In this document: positions 1-14,140 of the stretch, one piece after another
Layout: every line of letters starts with the position of its first letter
Numbering within the stretch: the first letter of the stretch is position 1
From: Latrodectus hesperus
Lineage: Eukaryota > Arthropoda > Arachnida > Araneae > Theridiidae
Direction of reading: 5' to 3'
Assembly: GCA_037975125.1 (NCBI GenBank)
Contig: JAJQOW010000189.1
Span: forward strand, 38,501-102,500
DNA length: 64,000 bases
The notes under the pieces: model-generated
Databases searched by the model: none
Told to the model about the DNA's origin: nothing
Seen by the model: only the letters and a program-made list of their open reading frames with translations
Position numbers and translations under genes: made by a program

Positions 1-235
1 ATCTCTCACTCGGGACAGAAGGCCTTATACCACAGCCGGCAAGGAAGCAAAAATGATAAATCTCTTCGTAATTTAACAAATATTTCTAAATTTTGAGCGT
101 GATTCCAGCCCAAAAAGGTTACAAGTTCTGGAGATTAGATTTGCACAAAGTAACTTTATTATACACAACGCAAAATACATATATTACATATATGAAAATA
201 CATATATGAATATATTCGTTTTAAGACTAGACATT

Positions 236-518
236 GCCGACCAACTTGTCTAGTGGTCAGCGTGCCTGATTACGTATCAGTAGGTCCTGGGTTGAATCCC
301 GGTTCGGGTATGGATGTACTTTCTCTCTCAATCTATCCTGTCTTTGTCCTTTCTGTGTATGAATGAGGTGTGAATGGTTGCCTACCCTATAAACGGGTCC
401 CTATGGCATGTGTGTACTGAGGAAGTCGGATTCCACACCAAAATAGGGTTCAGTTGGAAAAGTGGAGCAGCGCACCCCATGTTGCCAGCCTAGCTGGCAC
501 ACGACAATGAAGGAATGA
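236..518 (+). mobile_element. tRNA-derived SINE, family A, full length
   Basis: The tRNA-like head has an A-box-like TCTAGTGGTCAGCG and a B-box-like GGGTTGAATCCCGG. It is followed by a CT-rich stretch and a body containing CTATAAACGGGTCCCTATGG and CTGAGGAAGTCGGA, and ends in an A-rich tail. A perfect 13-bp target-site duplication, AAGACTAGACATT, flanks it at 223-235 and 519-531, so the insertion is LINE-mediated and fairly young. Other copies are at 3939, 15161 and 46606, and a chimeric copy is at 18840. Confidence 0.9.
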
Positions 519-631
519 AAGACTAGACATTATAGATACAAAAAAACAAGTTGGACGAAATAACAACGAAAAAACGGAAAATATCTATAAAACAGATGTT
601 GCGTCCCCACATATTATTTCAAATAAATTAG

Positions 632-3364
<2,733 letters not shown>

Positions 3365-3428
3365 AGAAAAAGATAAGAGCATAATTTATTCAATGTAATT
3401 TGTATAAATTATGCTCTTATCTTTTTCT
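3365..3428. repeat. Perfect 24-bp inverted repeat (hairpin)
   Basis: Arms 3365-3388 and 3405-3428 are exact reverse complements (core GATAAGAGCATAATTTA / TAAATTATGCTCTTATC), separated by a 16-nt loop. As RNA this would form an uninterrupted 24-bp stem. It could be a recent inverted duplication, a remnant of a foldback element, or a small-RNA precursor. The sequence alone does not decide. Confidence 0.9.
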
Positions 3429-3938
3429 ATTTTTAGCTTAGAAAATCACTTGAGCAAACCTAATATTGATTAATTATTTTTCAATACAAATGATGAGTAA
3501 ACGTAATAATTATTATTAAATAAATAAAATATTTTCTCGATTTCATAATATATTCATCTTGGTAGTTTCTTAACTTAATTGCATTAATTTAATAAAGCAT
3601 ACTTTTAATGTAAAATCATGGATTATTAGTTTTATATTAAGATTTTTTTTAATTTTAGAGATTACTTAATTTTTATCTTGATTTTAGAACATATTTTGTA
3701 TTTATTTAAATAGTTTTTATAAATAAATATCCATTCAAAAATGCGTACTAATTTTGATATAAAATGAAAATTCCCAATTTCGGATGTTTTGTTATAAGTT
3801 CGTGAGAAGAATGGCAACATTCTTCTGTCAAGAGGGTTACAGGTATGATAATGAATTCTGCTTAAGGTCAATGTGCTGAGTAAGCTCTTTAATTTTAAAT
3901 GCTTTGTTGGTCTAATGTTCATTTTATATGATGATGTG

Positions 3939-4214
3939 CAGCCCAAATTGTCTAGTGATCAGCGTGTCTGACTGCGGATAGGGAGGTTATGGGTTCGAAT
4001 CCCGGTTCGGACATGGATGTACTTTCTCTCTCTGTATATCTTATCTTTGTATGAATGGGTTGTGAGTGGTGTTGCCTACTCTATAAACGGGTACCTATGG
4101 CATGTGTGTACTGAGGAAGTCGGACTCCACACTAAAATAGGGTTCAGTTGGAAAAGTGAAGCAGCGCAGCCCATATTGCCAGCCTGGCTGGCACAAGACA
4201 ACAGCAACAACAAC
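3939..4214 (+). mobile_element. tRNA-derived SINE, family A, with CAA tail
   Basis: Same head and body as the copy at 236. The 3' end reads ...GGCACAAGACAACAGCAACAACAAC, a (CAA)n-type tail. A perfect 13-bp target-site duplication ATATGATGATGTG lies at 3926-3938 and 4215-4227. The 4017-4220 open frame is simply read-through of the SINE body. Confidence 0.9.
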
Positions 4215-4839
4215 ATATGATGATGTGGTGTGAACAGTGCTGGTCCAGACATTAATCTCTTCCTTTGTAATTGTGGCTCGAAGTCACAAGGTGGACGTTT
4301 GTATTCTAGCGTTTTAAATCAGTTAATATAGACCGCCAGAAATGGTTTACAGTAAAAGAAACTAAAATCTGTATCATTTTTCCTGTTTAGGCTGAAATTT
4401 GCGTGACTTTATGAGAAAAATTATTTTTAATAAACAATTTTATTTCTTTGCTATAAAATAGATTTCAAATAATCTCAATCAAAAATTGAGATAAAATACA
4501 GATATTTAATACATTTACATTCTAATAAAAAAAGAGAAAAAAGCCGATGCGGCATGAAGGTGCAATCAGTCGTGATAAAAACTGACGAAGGAAAACTAAT
4601 GGTTAAAAAGTCGCAGAATAATTAAAAATAAATTTTCAGAACTGAATTTAAAAAAAGGGAATGAGCTAATGAGCTTTTGGTTGACCACTAGGCTGGATGC
4701 ATGTTGCCACTCTGAACGACAGAAACTGTTAAGTTCCAATCGGTCATCCATCAAATTGTATTTATCTGCCAAATTAAATAGTAAATACTCCAAGATATGG
4801 AAGATAAATAAAAAAAAAACGTATCTGTGAGACGTTACA

Positions 4840-4903
4840 TTTTTCCTATTTATCTATTTTTCCTATTTATCTATTTTCCTATTTATCTATATTGCTATTT
4901 ATC
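4840..4903. repeat. Short minisatellite, TTTTCCTATTTATCTA unit
   Basis: Three to four tandem copies of a 16-17 bp unit based on TTTTCCTATTTATCTA, the last one decayed. It produces a Phe/Tyr-rich open frame (4827-5093) that I do not regard as a gene. Confidence 0.8.
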
Positions 4904-5813
4904 TTGTCAAGAAGTAAAATTAGAAAGTAACAAGAAGAATGGTAAGACTTGGCTTAAGAATATTTTCTATGTACCATTTCGCTGTAAATGTGTCAGAAAT
5001 GACTGCAACGGAGGTTGGTTATCAAATATAATGGCATACCAGACCGTTACACCCAATTTTGAGCATCTTCGACTGACTATTATTAGGGCATGATTCATAA
5101 GCTGTTCCAAACAGCTCTGATGGACGTCAAGATGTAGTTGGAAACAAAACGCGTCTTTTTAGGTTTCCCTTGAGTGATATTTCCATTTTATCGAACCAGT
5201 CATCATTGGATATGACAATGCTCAAGAAGCAAGTTTTATCCCAGTCCTGTGTGGAGGAATATGTTGAACATGAATTGTATTTTTCGAATAGTCGGTAATA
5301 AACTACCTGATGCTGTGAAAGCTTTTCTGATAATCATTAAGTTCTCCATGTTGTTGTGGCTCTCGGTCGACTGTTGACATTGATACTCTCCGTTGTTGAC
5401 TCACGTTTGTCAGAATAATCTGATGAACGCATCTCTATGATGAGTATGCCAAGAAAATGCTCGAATCTTTCAACCAGTTACTTTCAACCCAATATCATAA
5501 CTTCTTTCCAATTCAAGTATTATTTTGTGTAAAGCACGAGTCTTTCAATGACAATACATGAGTAATTAAAAAAAGACAAAAATTTTGACCGTCAGGGTGA
5601 AGGTCGCTTTTGACATGCTCAGTTCCGATGCGCTGGAGAATTGCTGAAATTTCATTGGGCAACGAATATTAATCAGTTACATGTTCTATTAAAGTAAATA
5701 CCTTTCATTAAAGAGAATGTTTTTTTCCTGGAGTGCCAGTGTTTTGCTGTAAAGTAAGTATTATATGTTAAATGAGTTTTTCATCTTATTGGTCGGCTGC
5801 AATCAAAAGTTAG
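4904..5813. other. Unassigned tract, no gene seen
   Basis: Mixed composition with stop codons in all frames at gene scale. No SINE head or transposase motif was recognised. Confidence 0.5.
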
Positions 5814-5849
5814 GCATATCAATGTATAATTACATTTTATGTCAAATGT
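5814..5849 (+). repeat. 36-bp direct repeat, left copy
   Basis: Starts GGCATATCAATGTATAATTA and matches 6967-7002 with one substitution (C/T). The two copies bracket about 1.1 kb that includes the Tc1 fragment, which begins within a few bases of this copy. Confidence 0.9.
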
Positions 5850-5851
5850 GT

Positions 5852-6466
5852 CTGTGACGCAGCGTCAATGGTAGCCGAAGCCATGCTCGCCGTGCAGACA
5901 ATCCATGCTGCTGCAAACGTCGTCGAACTGTTCGAGCAGAAACTTGTTGCCTTGTAAATGACTCCATTTCTCGACTCGGGGTTCGTGGCTGTACGATCCC
6001 TTGTGATCATGCGGATAAGATGTCTGTCTTCTCTGCTGTTAGTGATGGGGGTCGCTGAGATCCTGCATGACGTATGATTGTTCTGAACCCATCGATTCCA
6101 TATTCTGCTAACAGTCATGGGGTCTCGACCGACGCGAGCAGCAATATTGCGGTACGATAAACCGCAATCCCGGTAGGCTATAATCCTTCCTCGATCAAAG
6201 TCAGACATATGCTGATAGGCATTTCTTCTTCTTACACGAGGCATTACAACAACTTTCTTTGCCGAAAACAACGTTGAAACGGAAATTGAGTATGAGAAAA
6301 CTGCTGTCAAATCTCTGGTTTTATACACATTGTAGATGTCGCTACTGTCGCCTGCTTTGTATGAATGCGCTGAAAATCTAATCACAGCAAGTTCTACCTG
6401 TCATGCAAATTTCACGTGTGTGGTGTGCCGCTTTCCTGGTGTAGCAATTTTAATGGCCAGTAGTGT
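5852..6466 (-). mobile_element. Tc1-like transposon fragment (5' part of transposase)
   Basis: On the minus strand a transposase N-terminus starts at 6244: MPRVRRRNAYQHMSDFDRGR, then AYRDCGLSYRNIAARVGRDP and MTVSRIWNRWVQ. These are the paired helix-turn-helix DNA-binding domains of Tc1 transposases. The reading frame then decays, and the element stops near 5852 before any catalytic Asp, so no DDE domain remains. Its outer end at about 6440-6466 reads, on the minus strand, CACTACTGGCCATTAAAATT, a Tc1-type terminal repeat next to TA. It is non-functional. The 47 residues ahead of MPRV in the open frame (to 6385) are leader sequence and not transposase. Confidence 0.88.
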
Positions 6467-6966
6467 ATATATGTATATATATATTGAGATGTCGCTGACA
6501 TTATTGTTGTTTTTATCACCATTTACGCTAAACTTTGATTACTCGGGTTTTGATAATTAAATGATAAACAAAATTTAATAACAAATAGCAAAAATTTAGA
6601 GTTCTAATGCTCCATTATCTTTAAATTATTCATAATTTGGCTTTGAAAAATATCTTCAATACATAGTATGGTATTGATAGATGAAAGCTGAATAGTTATA
6701 ATCAGCAAGAAACATAAATAAAACAGCTCTTGAGAATTAGAAAAAAAAATTCAAATAATATTTTTAATTTGTATTTGATTTTATTCACTTATAAAAAATG
6801 CCTTTTGATAGCTGTATATGTTCGTATCCAATACTGTTTCATTTTCTCAAAGAAAAATTGAATACAGAAATAAAAGAAATTAATATATTTCTAACGTTTT
6901 ATTTAGTTCTAAAATGGCCAGAATTAAATGAAAATATTTTGATATACTTGTTTTGATTAAAATTAT

Positions 6967-7002
6967 GGCATATCAATGTATAATTATATTTTATGTCAAA
7001 TG
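6967..7002 (+). repeat. 36-bp direct repeat, right copy
   Basis: Partner of 5814-5849 with one mismatch. A shorter relative (AATGTATAATTACATTTTAT) also occurs at about 14061-14080, so the motif may belong to a dispersed repeat. Confidence 0.9.
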
Positions 7003-7047
7003 GTTCGTAATCCAAAGTATTTTCAGTTCTCTTTACTATTTAGATAT

Positions 7048-7220
7048 GGGCTAGTAGGCGAATGCTAAGCTCTATGGACATTAATTCAGCTGTTCGTGAG
7101 CTCGAGTCCCACTAAAGTATGGTTGTTTGTGTTGTCATAACTCATTTTAAACTTAGGGTCTTGGTCTAATTAGCGTCTGTGTGCAAACATTGATCACTGA
7201 GTGGCAAACTAAACCAAGCC
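7048..7220 (+). mobile_element. tRNA-derived SINE, family G (old copy)
   Basis: Diverged head (GCGAATGCTAAGC...GAGCTCGAGTCCCAC), then body motifs GGTCTTGGTCTAATTAGC and GTGTGCAAACATTGATCACTGAG, and AAACTAAACCAAGCC at the end. These match the cleaner copy at 46143. Confidence 0.75.
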
Positions 7221-8574
7221 TTTCTGTATAGCCTACTCTATTTATAATGTCTACTTGCTCTATTTAGAGAATCTGATGATCCTTAATAAAGCTGAGGTAG
7301 GGGATTTCATAGTTGGGACAAGCGATAAAGAGAAGGATCCTGTTACCCTTGGAGAGGTCATTTCACTTGGAGGACATCACGCCCATTACTTGTTGTGAGT
7401 TCCCCTGCCCCCATTAGTAATACCACAAATCTTTATTTGCTTCAGGTACAGAACCCGCTACCTTCTGATAAAGGGAACTACGAATTTCCTAATAGGTCTT
7501 TGACACTGTATTAAAAGTTTATTATAATAAGTATAAAACACACACATGCACAGAGAGAGAGAGAGAGGATAATGGTATAAAAATGAATCTACACGTATTT
7601 AGCTAAATAAAAACCTCAATTTTAAGGTCAATAAAAATAGAAAGTAAAAATTATGACTTTTATTAAATTATTAATGAAAGTTATGACAAAGTCAATAAGC
7701 TTTTTTTTTCAAAAACTAAATTTGTAAGCACATTTCTAACACAGACAGAACCATATAAACAAGTTTGAAATTTTCGAAATTTAAATATTGATTCTTGTTT
7801 TTAAAACCCTTATACTACCTTTTTTTTAACAGTAATTGCACATTGAAACAACTCATTGGAGAAATGAAACTAGACTCGATAAATTTTATTACCGACAGAT
7901 CCATGGATGAATCTCATTAAAGCACAAAATACTTTTTTTAAAAGTGGCAGTTGTGTAAACAATTTATTATTTGATTTTTATCTTATAGCTGTCATAAAGA
8001 TATTATCATTTTCGAGACCATGGAAATAAGCTTGCATTGCAATGATTCTTATTATAAATTAGATAAATATTATTATTGTTTTAAAATTTTTATTTTTATT
8101 GCAGTTTTTATAAATATAATGTATTCTTATAAAAATAAAATATTACAGAAATGCATTGAAAATTATCAAAAAATATAAAGAGCAAGAAAAATTAGCTGAT
8201 TATATCCTCTATTTTTCGGTATTCAGGTAGGTAGTTCATCGATTCAACTCTCAGCTTATTTCTGAGTATTTGCAGAAAATCAGAATAACTTGTCGGCTCC
8301 ATATATCTCCACTTTCACCTTTCAAAAATAAACGAATCGTTTGAACTTTCGCGTGTATAAAAACCCACTATTTAGCAAAAATTATTAAAAATCTGAAAAT
8401 TTGTTAATTATGTACGTTTAAGTACATTGAACGTTAAATACATCTGAATATTTAACATAATTTTTGATTCAGTAGTTCAATAATACTCAGTTTCCTCAAA
8501 TAAAATAACTATTTTTAAAATTTAAGAAGGGTAAACATTTTATTCTTCTCTAAATGAGAACCTGTGATTATGTT
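7221..8574. other. AT-rich tract, no gene seen
   Basis: A less AT-rich patch at about 7260-7460 with a short (GA)n at 7553-7567 may be another decayed retroposon. The remainder is AT-rich without recognisable features. Confidence 0.5.
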
Positions 8575-8902
8575 GTATAATGCCCGAGTACAAGGGTTTC
8601 CACCTTTCAACACTACGAGGGGGAAGAGTTATGGTATCTTATCTAATTGGGCAACTAGTGGGTGAGCCTTCATAGCCCTGAGGGCCAATCTTCGTAATTT
8701 AGAAGCAGGGAACAAGCAGAAGACGCACAGACTTGGCATGCAGAGGCATCATCTCACCTGGAGGACATTGCGACTGAGGCATATTTCTGGTGTCCCTGTC
8801 GTCATGAGCAAACACTACGGATTTTCAATAGGGTCTGGATGCGAACTTACTACCTTTCGATGAGGAAGTTAAACACCCGAACCAACCAGGCAACCGCGAC
8901 CA
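8575..8902 (-). mobile_element. tRNA-derived SINE, family F
   Basis: Minus-strand SINE. The tRNA-like head is at the right end (ACCAACCAGGCAACCGCGACC complement). Body motifs CTTGGAGGACATTGCGAC-like and AATCTTCGTAATTTAGAAGC are shared in complement with the copies at 18193 and 30814. Confidence 0.75.
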
Positions 8903-10192
8903 CTTCTTATTAATATATCACGCAATTTATGGAATTGTTTATTTTCCCAACAAAGCATTTCTTAACATCAGAATTTCCATTTGAATACAATCTGCTTTTG
9001 AGGATTGGATGATAATTAGGCATGATATTTTGCAATGCTGAATACTTCAATCCACATATTTTTTAAGGTCGTGAATTCAATACCTGTTTACAATTCAATA
9101 CACCAGCCAACTCCCCTGTACCTAACCCAAGAAGGGTTATACCAGTTTAGATGGGAGTTGCTAGGAAGAATAAAGGAAATTGGCACCACCGGGGGCACGG
9201 CCCCCGCCCGAACTCCGTACGCAACAGCTCCAAATGCATTTGGAGGGCACCCCTCTGCTGCCTCTGGCTGTCCCAATTGACAAATTTATGGAACATCAAA
9301 ACAAGATGCATTGCAATAAAACATTGGCACAATGGAAATTACAAGATATACAATTTAACATCAGGGTATTCAATTTAGCTTAAGTAAACATGCAAAATAA
9401 TAATAAGAAGTTAGTAAAGTTAGAAAAAGAAATAGAGGTTGTTAAATATACCTGGTTCAGCAAGGTTGTTAATTCTCCTTGTTATTCCCTAGGTTAGTTT
9501 AATATAGATATAAATAATACGGTACTCTCTCTCGAGAAAGGCTAGTTTATACTTAACATTACACATTACTTACATTCACTTACAACAAATTTAATACCTA
9601 TTTGGGAAAATTTACATTCAGTTCAGATTATTCGTTTAAATAAAGTTAAAATTTAAACAAAATTTTCGTTTTATGTGTAAAATGTGCGTTGTGTGAACCA
9701 TGAAACATCTGGACAGTTTTCCATCACCATCATTAATACAAAATCGAAATATCTTTTTGCCATTTTTTTATATCGTCTTCAGCGACCGCAGTGTTGCTCG
9801 CGTTGCACCCCACTCCCACTGACACCACAAGACATCGAATCAATAGTATTAAAACCCAATTAATTGATTTGTATTCGTAGCTTAATTGAAATGAAATTGT
9901 GATGAATGTTAAATGAACAAAAAATACTTAATTTTATTTCTGAGTAAATCTTTCGATTATTATTGCATTTATGTTTGCAGGAAAATTAACGTTCTTTATT
10001 AAAGTTATGTGGAAATTAAATGACGAGTTAACTGATCGCTTAAGCGATACACAAGGTTTCACTCATACACTTATTTAAAAAAAATTGTATCGTCTACGGC
10101 CATATTTTTGTTCGAGCAAGGATAATTCCATCGGAAACTATAATTTGACAGCCTACTACCAAAGGCCGTTGTAAGACACTTCAGCATCCACT
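8903..10192. other. Intergenic tract with a small GC-rich island
   Basis: Position 9170-9285 is strikingly GC-rich (CACCGGGGGCACGGCCCCCG; GCACCCCTCTGCTGCCTC) in otherwise AT-rich DNA. Several overlapping short open frames on both strands arise there, but none shows a recognisable domain. It could be a decayed retroelement fragment or a regulatory element upstream of SHPK. The rest has no visible features. Confidence 0.45.
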
Positions 10193-10424
10193 GAATGAAT
10201 TGCCTTCCAGGAAGTTTTTTCATGAGTAGTGGACCATATTCCAGTGTTTCAAGGGAGAAAACTAGGAAAACTCATACAAGACAAATAAATGGGGATGCAG
10301 AAGAGATAAACGCAACATCCGTCTCCTTTTGTCCAACAGTGACTGGAATCGAACTCAGGACTTTATATCCTGAAGAGGTCGGGCCTACCACTAGGCCACG
10401 CAGAGCTTCAGAAACTATAATTTA
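10193..10424 (-). mobile_element. tRNA-derived SINE, family J
   Basis: The right end gives, on the minus strand, a tRNA-like head with A-box GTGGCCTAGTGGTAGGCCC and B-box GAGTTCGATTCCAGT. The body contains AGGGAGAAAACTAGGAAAAC. The same arrangement occurs at 50066-50262. Confidence 0.7.
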
Positions 10425-10894
10425 AAGTGTATTCTAAACCACTGCTAACCTCTACACCTTAAAATAAAATTTAACAAATGAACATTAGCTGCTAGTGAAT
10501 AATTTGCTCATTCACCGTTTGAGTATCACAGGGTAAAAGTATTCAATATGTTATAATAATTTTATTTTTCATATTTGATGATATTTATAATTCCTTTTTG
10601 TCATTATTTTTTGAAATGTTGTTTCTTTTAAATTTATAATGTTAAGATAAATATCGATAATTTTAATTTAATAGGATATTTTTAAGTAAATCACATTATT
10701 TGATAGGTTAAATATATTCCAATTTTAGAAGTTAATGAAATGTGCTTAACTATAAAAATGGACAAATCATAAATGTATAGCATCAAAATTTTCCTTCGTA
10801 AAAACACTCTTGCGGAAAGCTCTATAAATGACTGTTCTTTATCTGTTCCAACCTAACCTAATTAACTTGGATCGGAAATGCGGTAAGTTTTAAG

Positions 10895-11105
10895 ACTTCT
10901 CCCGAAGTTACTTAATAGCCGACTCGATCGAAAAAGTTTCCACTTGGCGCCGTTTTATCCTGAACTCGGCAACCCTGTGATTGCACTCTTCGATCCAAAC
11001 CGTTCTACCTCCGCAACCTTCCCGACAACTTCCTGTCACTTCGCACGGGACGGTTGAGTCGCGGGCGAGTCCTTCTCTTGTCGAAAACGAAAGTACCTGG
11101 AGAAA
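10895..11105 (+). promoter_or_regulatory. Probable SHPK promoter and 5' UTR
   Basis: Composition shifts abruptly from AT-rich to GC/CpG-rich just ahead of the SHPK start (CGCACGGGACGGTTGAGTCG, GCGGGCGAGTCC), with CT-rich stretches typical of a TATA-less promoter and leader. The bases before the ATG (GAGAAAATG) put A at -3, a good initiation context. The transcription start cannot be placed from sequence alone. Confidence 0.5.
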
Positions 11106-11421
11106 ATGTCCACCGACCCGCAGCAGCACCTGGTGCTGGGCATCGACATCGGTACGACGACTGTCAAGGTGTGTTTGGTGTCGTCGGGGGTCAGGTGGTC
11201 CAGTCGGCCTCCAGGGAGACCAAATCTTCTGTGGTCAGTGATCTGGGCCCACTGGGCAGTGAGCAGGATGTCCACAAGATCTGCACTGCCCTACAGTTTT
11301 GTCTGTCCAGACTGCCAAAAGAGTCTCTGGTGAGGGTGACACATGTGTCTGTGTCTGGTCAGATGCACGGCTGTGTTCTCTGGAAATCTGGGGAGGGCTG
11401 GAAACAGAATAATTTTGGAAG
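11106..11421 (+). CDS. SHPK: Sedoheptulokinase exon 1 (frameshifted)
   Basis: First coding exon of sedoheptulokinase, a cytosolic FGGY-family sugar kinase that converts sedoheptulose and ATP to sedoheptulose 7-phosphate, feeding the non-oxidative pentose phosphate pathway. From the ATG at 11106 it encodes LVLGIDIGTTTVKVCLVSS (about residues 9-27), the FGGY phosphate-binding loop. After a shift to the -1 frame it continues GGQVVQSASRETKSS, SEQDVHKICTALQFCL and VSVSGQMHGCVLWKSG, ending at NNFG plus AG of an Arg codon. The donor is G|GTGAGT at 11422. The two frames meet at a five-G run (11186-11190), and one more G would give a continuous exon. Either the assembly dropped a base or the allele is broken. 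The exon is much more GC-rich than its surroundings. The family assignment is firm. The start rests on Kozak context and on closeness to the phosphate loop, as in known SHPK proteins. Confidence 0.92.
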
Positions 11422-12887
11422 GTGAGTACCACCTTCACTTGTAGATTCATCATATTGTTTTAAAATCTTAGGTTCAGTTGTAAACTGTAAAATAATGTTG
11501 GGGATATATAGTCTAATTTTTCCCCCACAAATCAACTTTTTTTTCATGTTATTTTATAATAACAAGATATTTAGCATGCAAGTTCTGGACTTAATCACCA
11601 AACAATATAATTTTTAAAAAATAAAACAAGTTAAATTTAATAATATATATTAATTAAATCTATTTATATATATTATTAAATTTCGCCTGTATTGGGGCAT
11701 ATTTGAAAAAAAATTTAATTTTCCTCGATAAAAGTTATTGAAGTTTTAATACACAATTCTGTAGTTGTGTTTTTTAACTTATTTTTATTTAGTTGAGATT
11801 ATATAAATGTCGTGTACTATTATTCGTCTTTATCGATTAACAATTAACAAAATCAAATCTGTTATATCGATTATAACATTAAATGTTTCAAATTAAAAAA
11901 TTTCGTAATATATGCGGGCATTGAGTTTGTGATTGTAATATTTGTGTGTGATAATTTTTTGGAGCAAGTAAAAATTATTTGTATTGGGCCGTATAGTTGA
12001 ATGCAATCCATTTTCTCTATCATTCTTAGAAAATCATTTCCGTTTTAGTTGACAACCCCGCCATTAATGTAACTTACTCTGTTATTTAGTTAATATTATT
12101 TACTTTATGTGCAAGACCCGACATAGCTTGTTGGGACTCGAGGTAAAAACTTCTTTGGGGGCCCTCTCTGTTTCACAACAACAAATTTTATATTCGATTT
12201 GGAAGCTTCTTCTGATAAGGGGCAATTGCCCCCGTATGTCCCTTCCTTAGTCAGTCTCTGTTTATCTCCTGTTATCAGTTTAATGAATCGATATTAAAAA
12301 CAAATATTTGAATTAAAAATAAACTTAATATTTACAAGCATGGAATTTGTGAACAAATAATGGCATCTGTGAAAACATCATTTTAAAAATATGATGCAAT
12401 ATTTTGTAATAATTACTTTCTAGTAAAAGAAACATTTTAATGGAAAATTTTCGAGTGATAAAAGATTTGTTATATTTATCTAAAAATTTATTGGTAAGCA
12501 CATTAATACTCTTTTGGACATAAAATAAAAAGCCCTTTAATTATATAAGTTGAGGCATTATTTAGAAATGTTTCAAAATATTTTATTTCAAATTTTCGGT
12601 ATATGGTAAAAAGTCATTCTTTTAGTTTCAAATATTTATTTGATAATTAATATTTAAGAATATTTTTAATAAAAAAGGTTTTAAGGAAATACTCTTCATT
12701 CCACAAATTATTCTAAAGGGAATCCATTAAAATTTTACTGTAAACTTTGAAATATTTTAATTTGTAATATGTGGAACACTATATATATTTCTGTGTTGAT
12801 TGAATTATAAGTCTTAGATTGTAATAATAAATATTACGGTTCTAATTTAGATTGACTAAATCTGCTATATAAGTTATAATAAATCTC

Positions 12888-13025
<138 letters not shown>

Positions 13026-13515
13026 CTATATTAGTTGTATAGGTTGAATCTTAAACTGCAATAAAAAGAGGAATACGGTGTTTCTCTATATAAATTAAAA
13101 GAAAATATCGTCTATTCATTATATTTCTTAACACATTCACAGTCATTCGAATGAAAAATTTATTTGGTATTAATATAAAGGTTACAGATAAAATTTATTA
13201 TATCTACGAGAGTTGAAATTTTGTATTTAATTATTTGTATTTTTTGATTATTAAATTTTATTTAATAATTAAAACGTAATGATTAAATATAATGAAAAAT
13301 AACTTTCCAAAAACGTTGAAAAAATTCCTTTTTAAAAGTTAGTAAACCAGGATATATAAGCCACACAAGAAACAAAAATGAAATTATAAATACATTTAAC
13401 AAAGAGGAAATTTTTCATATTCAATATTATAATTTATTGTACCGTTTGAATTATGCAACATGTTATATTCTCAAAATAGTCTATTAATGAATAAATTATT
13501 TTCGACTCTATTTTT

Positions 13516-13518
<3 letters not shown>

Positions 13519-13561
<43 letters not shown>
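13519..13561. repeat. (TA)n array
   Basis: About 43 bp of pure TA in an AT-rich intron segment. Confidence 0.95.
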
Positions 13562-13563
<2 letters not shown>

Positions 13564-13623
13564 CTGAAAATCTAAATCTACTATCTTTTCAAAGAAAGAA
13601 ATTATACATTAAATATTCGTCTC

Positions 13624-13706
13624 CGTTTGTTCAGTAGCGTCAGCTATTGAACCCCGGATTTTCCATACAAAGAGCGTGGTCTGGCCACTGGGTCATCATG
13701 TGTTGA
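13624..13706 (-). mobile_element. tRNA-like SINE head fragment
   Basis: Read on the minus strand: GATGACCCAGTGGCCAGACC (A-box-like) and, 40 bases on, CGGGGTTCAATAGCTGAC (B-box-like). No tRNA acceptor pairing is evident, so it is taken as a decayed SINE head and not a tRNA gene. Confidence 0.5.
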
Positions 13707-13772
13707 TACAGGTTAAGAGATTATTATTTAACAATATTAAGAAAGTCAAAAATTTATTTTTCAAATCATAAC

Positions 13773-13803
<31 letters not shown>
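13773..13803. repeat. (TA)n array, short
   Basis: About 30 bp of TA with a TATG interruption at its right edge. Confidence 0.9.
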
Positions 13804-14140
13804 TTTATAAACGAGAAATTTATATTTTTATCTAAACATAATCATGTCGTTTTGAAAAAAAATATGAACCATTTGTAAAGAATTATATTTTATGATATCC
13901 AAGTCTCTAGAAGTTAATTTTCAAGTTATAACTTCGCAGAATTCATAGTTTTATTATAATATAATACTGTTTATTTTGTAAGTATTAGCAATTCTTAAAT
14001 TATTTTATGATAATAGAAATCTCAAATACTAGTTTTTAAATACTGAGTATAATTTATCTTAATGTATAATTACATTTTATTATGTGCCATTGATTAGAAA
14101 AATATTGGCATATTGTAAATTCGTTTTTATTATAATATTA

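Noticed and set aside
9035..9383. Overlapping open frames on both strands around the GC-rich island
   Set aside because: Five competing frames without a motif indicate composition and not coding.
11054..11425. Starting SHPK at the upstream ATG of the second frame (11054)
   Set aside because: That frame lacks the phosphate loop, which lies in the frame from 11106. Residues before the shift have no family resemblance.
12219..12232. GGGGCAATTGCCCC palindrome as a regulatory site
   Set aside because: A single 14-bp palindrome with no context in the intron. Not enough to call a site.
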